Positions 58,987 to 64,000 of a DNA stretch of 64,000 nucleotides are shown in pieces (position 1 is the first letter of the stretch; each line of letters begins with the position of its first letter). The translations under genes were made by a program, and so were the position numbers. This DNA comes from Hirundichthys speculiger (lineage: Eukaryota > Chordata > Actinopteri > Beloniformes > Exocoetidae): positions 43,411-107,410 of the forward strand of contig JAGFBZ010000009.1 of assembly GCA_018398805.1 (NCBI GenBank), in the 5' to 3' direction. The notes under the pieces are model-generated. The model did not search any database. It worked only from the letters and a program-made list of their open reading frames with translations, and was not told the DNA's origin.

Positions 58987-60030
58987 CATCCCTCACTAAT
59001 ACCTTCACGCCCTTCCCTGATACCTTCACGACCTTCACTGATACCTTCACGACCTTCACTGACACCTTCACTACCTTCACAACCCTCACTGATACCTTCA
59101 CGACCTTCACTTATACCTTCACTACCTTCACTGATACCTTCACGACCTTCACTGATACCTTCACGACCCGAACTGACACCTTCACAACCCTCACTGACAC
59201 CTTCACAACCCTCACTGACACCTTCACTACCTTCACAACCCTCACTGATACCTTCACGACCTTCACTTATACCTTCACTACCTTCACTGACACCTTCACT
59301 AACTTCACTGATACCTTCACGACCCAAACTGACACCTTCACAACCCTCACTGACACCTTCACGACCTTCACTAACTTCACTGATACCTTCACTGACACCT
59401 TCACTGACACTGACCACCTTCACCACCTTCACTGACACCTTCACCACCCTCACTGACACCTTCACCACCTTCACTGACACCTTCACCACCCTCACTGACA
59501 CCTTCACCACCCTCACTGACACCTTAACTACCTTCACTGATACCTTCACACCTACCACCTTCACCTGACCACCTTCACACACCTTCACTGACACCCCACT
59601 GACACCTCACTCACCACCTCACTGATACCTTCAACCCCTGGACACCTTCACCTTCACCCCTTCACTGACACCTTCACCTTCCACCTCACCACCTCCACCA
59701 CCCTCACACCTTCATACACCTTCACCACCTTCACACCTTCACCCTCACCCCTTCACTTCTACCTTCACTGATACACCTTCACGACCCGAACTGACACCTC
59801 ACCACCCTCACTGACACCTTCAACACCTTCTGACACACCTTCACACCTTTTACACCTTCACTGAACCTTCACGACCCAACTTCACACCTTCACACCTTCA
59901 CTGACACCTTCACTGACACTAGCTTCACTGAACCTTCACTGACACCTTCACCCTTGACACCTTCACTGACATTCACTGACCTTCACCACCCTTCACACAC
60001 ACCTTCACTGACCCTTCACTGACATCTTCA
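58987..60030. repeat. 21-bp minisatellite, block 2 right part
   Basis: Continuation of the 55-kb array beyond the inserted element. Regular to about 59560, ragged from there to 60030. Confidence 0.9.
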
Positions 60031-60456
60031 CACTATGGTGGAGGCTAGAATCTATGCTCACTGGTCTCTGGTGGACCTGCAGATTCTAGTATCAGATATA
60101 TCTATGATGGCTTGAATGTTCACATGTGTAGCAATGACACATTATTATTGTGACACCTCTGTCCCTCTGTGAGAAACATGGCCTGGCCTCTCACTTCTAC
60201 ACATCCTAGATCTTCTCCTGGAGCAGTAACTGCTGTCAACCCTACAGTTAGGCTGCAACATTTACTAAAACGCTGTTCAACTGATTAGCTGATGTTTCCA
60301 ACGAGGAACAGTCCATCATTTGTTCTCAGTCTCAGACTCCAACCCTGTTGAGTCTGAGTCCTGGACTGGAGAACTGCAGGTCTGCCTGGAACTGGACTTG
60401 GTTTGAAAGACCGTGAGAGAGGAGACATGAGGACTAACTGTTAGTTCAGAACTGAC

Positions 60457-60801
60457 CTTTAACTGTGAGCTCCACTCTTCTTTTCATCTGCTTGATTTCC
60501 TTGTTATCGTAGACGGTGCAGGTGTAGATGCTGTTGTCTCTGATTTTTGGGCGTTTCAGGGTCAGACTGAGGTCTCCAGTTTTCACCTGGTCACCATTCA
60601 TCTCTGTTCGACCTTTGTACCACCAGTGTTGTTCTCCAGGACAGTCAGAACCATTCTGATGAACATGGACTATCCTGTTTTGATTGTCGCTCCACACCAC
60701 TCTGGGCTTTTTTGGCAGATACATCAACCTCCAGACTAACCAATGTCTTTTGCAGGTCAGCTGGACTGACTCCACCTCTAGATCCGCCTCCACCTGGATA
60801 A
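60457..60801 (-). CDS. V-set immunoglobulin exon, class B (block 2)
   Basis: Intact 345-bp exon, phase 1 at both ends, ctcag acceptor and gtcagt donor. Order: QVEADLEVESVQLTCK (B-strand Cys), HWLVWRLMYLPKKPRVVWSD (an insertion before the C-strand Trp), [55 protein letters not shown] (F-strand Cys), TVYDNKEIKQMKRRVELTV. Both canonical cysteines are present, with one extra Cys in SDCPG. It lies 0.3 kb below the block 2 membrane exon on the coding strand, so in a simple model it belongs to the next gene downstream. Confidence 0.8.
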
Positions 60802-61032
60802 CTGAGAGAAAACAAAGCACATGAGAGGTAAACATAAGTTCAGAACCACTGGACTGAGGTGTTTGGATAAATGTCCATATCGTCAGTATTTCAAAGCAAA
60901 GCTGTTTTCTGTGTTAGTTTTACTAACAGACCTCTGAGAGGCTGTGGGTGGTCTGGAAGGGTCCCAGGACCAGGTCTCAGAATGGATCAGATGTGGTCTG
61001 AGTGAAACCTCAAACCTTCAGGGAAAGTTCCC

Positions 61033-61070
61033 TCAACTAAGAAGTAACGCTCCGGGAACCATCTGGAAAC
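61033..61070 (-). CDS. Candidate cytoplasmic-tail end exon (block 2)
   Basis: After tttgacttcccag, phase 1 reads FQMVPGALLLS and a stop. It is conserved in block 1 (about 47000-47037). It would give the receptor a tail of about 20 residues without signalling motifs. Weak: short and without independent support. Confidence 0.3.
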
Positions 61071-61111
61071 CTGGGAAGTCAAAGACCCAACTCCCTGACA
61101 CATGGACCCAC

Positions 61112-61231
61112 CTCGATTGTCCTTCATCTTTTTGTCTCTCCAAAAAAAGACAATCACAGAGATAGAACCCAGGAGAACCACAGGAACCAGGACGCCTGGG
61201 AGGACTTTGGGCCAGACTGGAGGAGGACGTT
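61112..61231 (-). CDS. Transmembrane exon of V-set receptor (block 2)
   Basis: 120 bp, phase 1 at both ends. Reads RPPPVWPKVLPG (stalk), VLVPVVLLGSISVIVFFW (single span) and RDKKMKDNR (stop-transfer), then a gtgggt donor. It is the intact counterpart of the damaged block 1 exon and about two-thirds identical by eye to block 0. It follows the class A exon by 146 bp, as in the other blocks. Type I topology is expected. Confidence 0.8.
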
Positions 61232-61377
61232 CTACAGAAACAAGAAACACATCAGACCTGAAGATCATTCAGCAGTTTTTGAATAACTCATCAGAACCTG
61301 AGTCCAGTCAGAACTCTGCATCTGGTGGTCTGGTTCTGGTCTGTCCTCCAGACATGACCCTCATCTACATCACTGAC

Positions 61378-61719
61378 CTGTCACCTTCAGCTCCACGGTG
61401 GTTTGACTCAGATCTTGTCCAAACCTGCGGACGGTGCAGGTGTAGGTTCCACTGTCAGAGACTTCAGGGTTCCTCAGAGTCAGAGTCAGGTCTCCAGTCT
61501 CCAGGGCGTCTGTCCTCATCCTGGTCCGGTTCCTGTAACGCTTGTTTTGTGCTGTGAGGTCGTCGCCCCTCTGGTTACGAATGTGAACAACCGGGTACTT
61601 GAGGTCCTCACGGGTCCAGACCACCGTAGACTCCATGAGAACAGAGATACTGACCAGGTAGGACAGCTGGACAGACTCTTCATCATCAAACACCTCCACA
61701 CCAGAGGCATGCTGGGAAC
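61378..61719 (-). CDS. V-set immunoglobulin exon, class A (block 2)
   Basis: Intact 342-bp exon, phase 1 at both ends. Order: SQHASGVEVFDDEESVQLSY (B-strand Cys replaced by Tyr), STVVWTREDLKYPVVHI (C-strand Trp), RNQRGDDLTAQNKRYRNRTR, MRTDALETGDLTLTL, RNPEVSDSGTYTC (F-strand Cys) and VRRFGQDLSQTTVELKV. The block 1 pseudo-exon has the same Tyr, whereas block 0 keeps Cys, so the change predates the duplication of blocks 1 and 2. The leader exon must lie right of the window. Otherwise it pairs with the membrane exon just below it to form a one-V-domain type I protein. Confidence 0.8.
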
Positions 61720-62169
61720 CTGAGAGGAAGAGACAGAAATGATCAGTGGACACATCTGGTTCCTGTTTCAGAAACGAGGTTCATCAAACTCAGAGTCTAA
61801 AAACTAACTTAAGTCAACATCTGGATATTTAGATATAAATGTATGAAATAATGAAGTAGAAGATAAAGTCAGAGCTCGGCTTTTCTCCAACTGTCTCTGT
61901 TCAGCATCCCTGCTGTTACCATGGAAACTAACATCTGGAAAAACCACAGCAAATAAAAGAAACAACCCTGAGCTGTTTTATTTGATGCCAGAAGAGAAGA
62001 AGATCCTGATGATCAACAACAGCAGACCAGACACTGAAGATATAATCAACTGAACCAAACTGTCTCCAGGAACACCTCCACCCTGATGCTGCTGATGGAG
62101 CACACCTGTCCACCTGCATCCCTTATCACAACAGCCAGGTTCACACTCCTACCAGGAAACTGCTTGGTC

Positions 62170-62700
62170 TACAGTAGGGCTTCTTCTTCTCCTGTCAGCT
62201 GGCCCTTCAGAGGTCTCCTCAGTGGATCATCTCCTCCATCTATCTCCATCCTCTCCATCCTCTTCTCTTCATGTCCCTCTTCTCTCCATCCACAATCTCC
62301 TCTCTGGTCTTCCTCCAGACCTCCCGTTCCAGTTCCAACCTGCTCCAACAGCTTCTTCACCTCTTTTCTTCATCCTCCGTTGCTCGGGACTGTTGACCCT
62401 CAGTTCTTCAACCACCTTCTCCATCTCTACTTCCTGTAGTCTCTCCATTCCTCTTGGGTTCCTCTCATTCACTCATGTATTCTGTCTGCAGCTGACCTTC
62501 ATTCCTCTCCTTTAAGGTCAGACCTCCACCCTCTAGATGTTCCTCCACCTGCTCCCTGCTCTCACTGCAGATCAAGTATCATCTGCAAACATCATGCCAT
62601 GGAGATTCCTGTCTGACCTCATCTGTCTCTCCCATTACCAGATCAACCAGAGGGTCTCAGAGCTGATCCCTGATCTCCCACCTCCACCTCAACTCCTCTG
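62170..62700 (-). mobile_element. RTE-like LINE RT fragment (block 2)
   Basis: Duplicate of 48.11-48.72 kb. The DDPLRRPLKGQLTGE segment at about 62175-62235 is conserved. The FADD region at about 62570-62600 is damaged by small indels. Confidence 0.7.
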
Positions 62701-63039
62701 GCACACCTAAGCTCCCTCTCCATCATCCTCCAGCTCTCACAGTCCTGCTCCTCTCAACAGACCTCTCATACTCTCTCCTCCTCATCAGACCAGACATCAG
62801 AGCTCCTCATCAGGACCAGATCTCCTCCATCATCAGAGGACCAGACCTCCTCATCAGGACCAGACCTCCTCACAGACCAGACCTCACATCTCCCATCAGG
62901 ACCAGGACCCTCCCATCAGGACCAGACCTCCTCATCAGAGACCAGAGCTCCTCATCAGGACCAGAGCTCCTCATCAGGACCAGAGCTCCTCTCAGCTCCC
63001 TGTCATCTGCTTTCTGAAGGTCTTAATCATGTTGTCATT

Positions 63040-63230
63040 CTTCGTCACGTTGTCATTTTGCATCAACAGCTGAGGTGTAAGTCTGACCCGTTTTCAGCAG
63101 ACTTGACTCCCATAATGCTCTTTAGTCTGATTAGGCAGCTAACAAGAACCAGGAAAACTGAGCACATTACTGCTGCTATGAGATCCTTTCACTGGCTACC
63201 AGTTACCTGCAGAATGAACTTTAAATGACC
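63040..63230 (+). mobile_element. CR1/L2-like LINE short fragment (block 2)
   Basis: Duplicate of 49.26-49.47 kb, with about 35 bases missing in the middle and a short local duplication (acgttgtcatt) at 63030-63060. Confidence 0.65.
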
Positions 63231-63254
63231 ATCTCCTCCCAGGGACCAAGGAGT

Positions 63255-64000
63255 GATTTGATTAATCTGCCTGACCAAATTTCTCATGTTTTTCTGTTAC
63301 AGAACCACCCAAATCCTGTTTCACAGTGATTATCACAGGGGCTGTTGGATGTCCATCCACAAAACTGATGAAACTCTGACAAAATACATAAAATGGAACC
63401 AAAATTCTCCTTAAATGTAAATTTGGAAGAAAATTGAACAACAGATGTGCAAGTTAGAACAACTTTTTCTCATCACAGTGAGACACCAATATTTGCTGTA
63501 CTCTCACAGTGGTGCCCTTTGATAGAACGATAGTTTAACTGTAAGTCATCTTCAATATCTTCACTACTGATTGACCAAGTTTGTGTTTCATCTGCTAAAG
63601 CCAGAAAGTGTCAGGATGCCTCATAGAAAACATGACAGTCCCTGTAGCCAACAGGTGGTGCTCCAACGGTTGCTGAATATTACCATGTATATGTGTTCAG
63701 GCTCAGACTACAATCATACACACCAGGCTTGGACCAGATACAACTCTGTATGCCTGAATTACAGCAGAGGGGGCCAGAATCTGTCCAGGCTTGGGGTAAC
63801 CCTCATATATTTTATGATAGCCATGGCAAATCAGGGTTAGGGTTAGGGTTTGCTGTTTTTCACAAACAGGAAGCAGAGAGACGAGAGCAAGAGGATTTGA
63901 CCATTTCACCAAAGATGAGTCACAACAGGAAAATGAGTAAAATTTGGACACATTTTAAAGTGTTAGACTCCGGAAAGGCAGAGTGAACACTTTGTAAAAT
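63255..64000 (+). repeat. Interspersed repeat R (block 2 copy)
   Basis: Duplicate of 49500-50250 with the telomere-like agggttagggttagggttt at about 63835-63853. It runs off the window edge. Confidence 0.7.

Noticed and set aside
58948..59594. Open frames IPSRPSL and GVSEGCEG
   Set aside because: 21-bp minisatellite read in other frames.
23..61753. Rearranging antigen-receptor (TCR/Ig) V genes
   Set aside because: No recombination signal heptamer/nonamer was seen after the V exons; each ends at an ordinary gt donor and a membrane exon follows.

Overview
This window looks like nuclear DNA of a bony fish (teleost). The signs are intron-separated immunoglobulin V-set exons of the teleost butyrophilin/B7-like kind, a dense mix of fish-type retrotransposon fragments (CR1/L2-like, RTE-like and L1/Tx1-like LINEs, a Penelope-like element, a BEL/Pao gag fragment), piggyBac-, Tc1/mariner-, Harbinger- and hAT-like remnants, and long minisatellites. 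No bacterial gene, operon, tRNA or rRNA was found.

The genes are all on the minus strand. At least three paralogous receptor blocks are visible. Block 0 (about 0-14 kb) has a signal-peptide exon (13.87 kb), a V-set exon (8.1-8.4 kb), a transmembrane exon (7.75-7.87 kb) and two further V-set exons (5.8-6.1 kb and 0.04-0.37 kb). Block 1 (about 29.7-50.3 kb) carries V-set exon classes called here A, B, C, D, E and F plus a transmembrane exon. Block 2 (about 53.9-64.0 kb, running off the right edge) repeats A, transmembrane, B, C and D in the same order. Blocks 1 and 2 are a tandem segmental duplication that also copies intronic LINE pieces and minisatellites. Intact V and transmembrane exons have lengths divisible by three and are bounded by phase-1 introns, so they can be joined in any combination. 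Five V exons and one transmembrane exon have lengths or indels that break frame, so several members look pseudogenised, or the draft consensus is poor. Which V exons join which leader and membrane exon cannot be settled from the sequence alone.

The space between exons is mostly repeats. From left to right these are minisatellites of 13 bp (0.9-1.9 kb), 7 bp (2.6-5.6 kb), a CT-rich array (6.2-7.5 kb), a hexanucleotide (8.5-9.5 kb), a GA-rich array (9.7-11.2 kb), 42 bp (11.4-12.3 kb) and 59 bp with an 8-mer higher-order repeat (19.5-20.8 kb), then 21-bp arrays in blocks 1 and 2. Mobile-element fragments fill 12.8-13.8, 15.7-18.7, 20.9-28.8, 33.9-40.7, 44.0-46.8, 48.1-52.2 and 55.9-59.0 kb. Nested insertions with clear target duplications include a Penelope-like element encoding a GIY-YIG domain inside an LTR-like sequence, a 215-bp hammerhead-like retroelement, a piggyBac-like element at TTAA, and a mariner-like MITE inside a LINE.

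The points most worth a second look are the hammerhead ribozyme-like cores in the Penelope-type elements, the V-set classes that lack the first canonical cysteine, the interchangeable phase-1 exon design, and a 3-kb element with inverted repeats of about 0.6 kb. I did not find a wholly new molecular system that I could defend.
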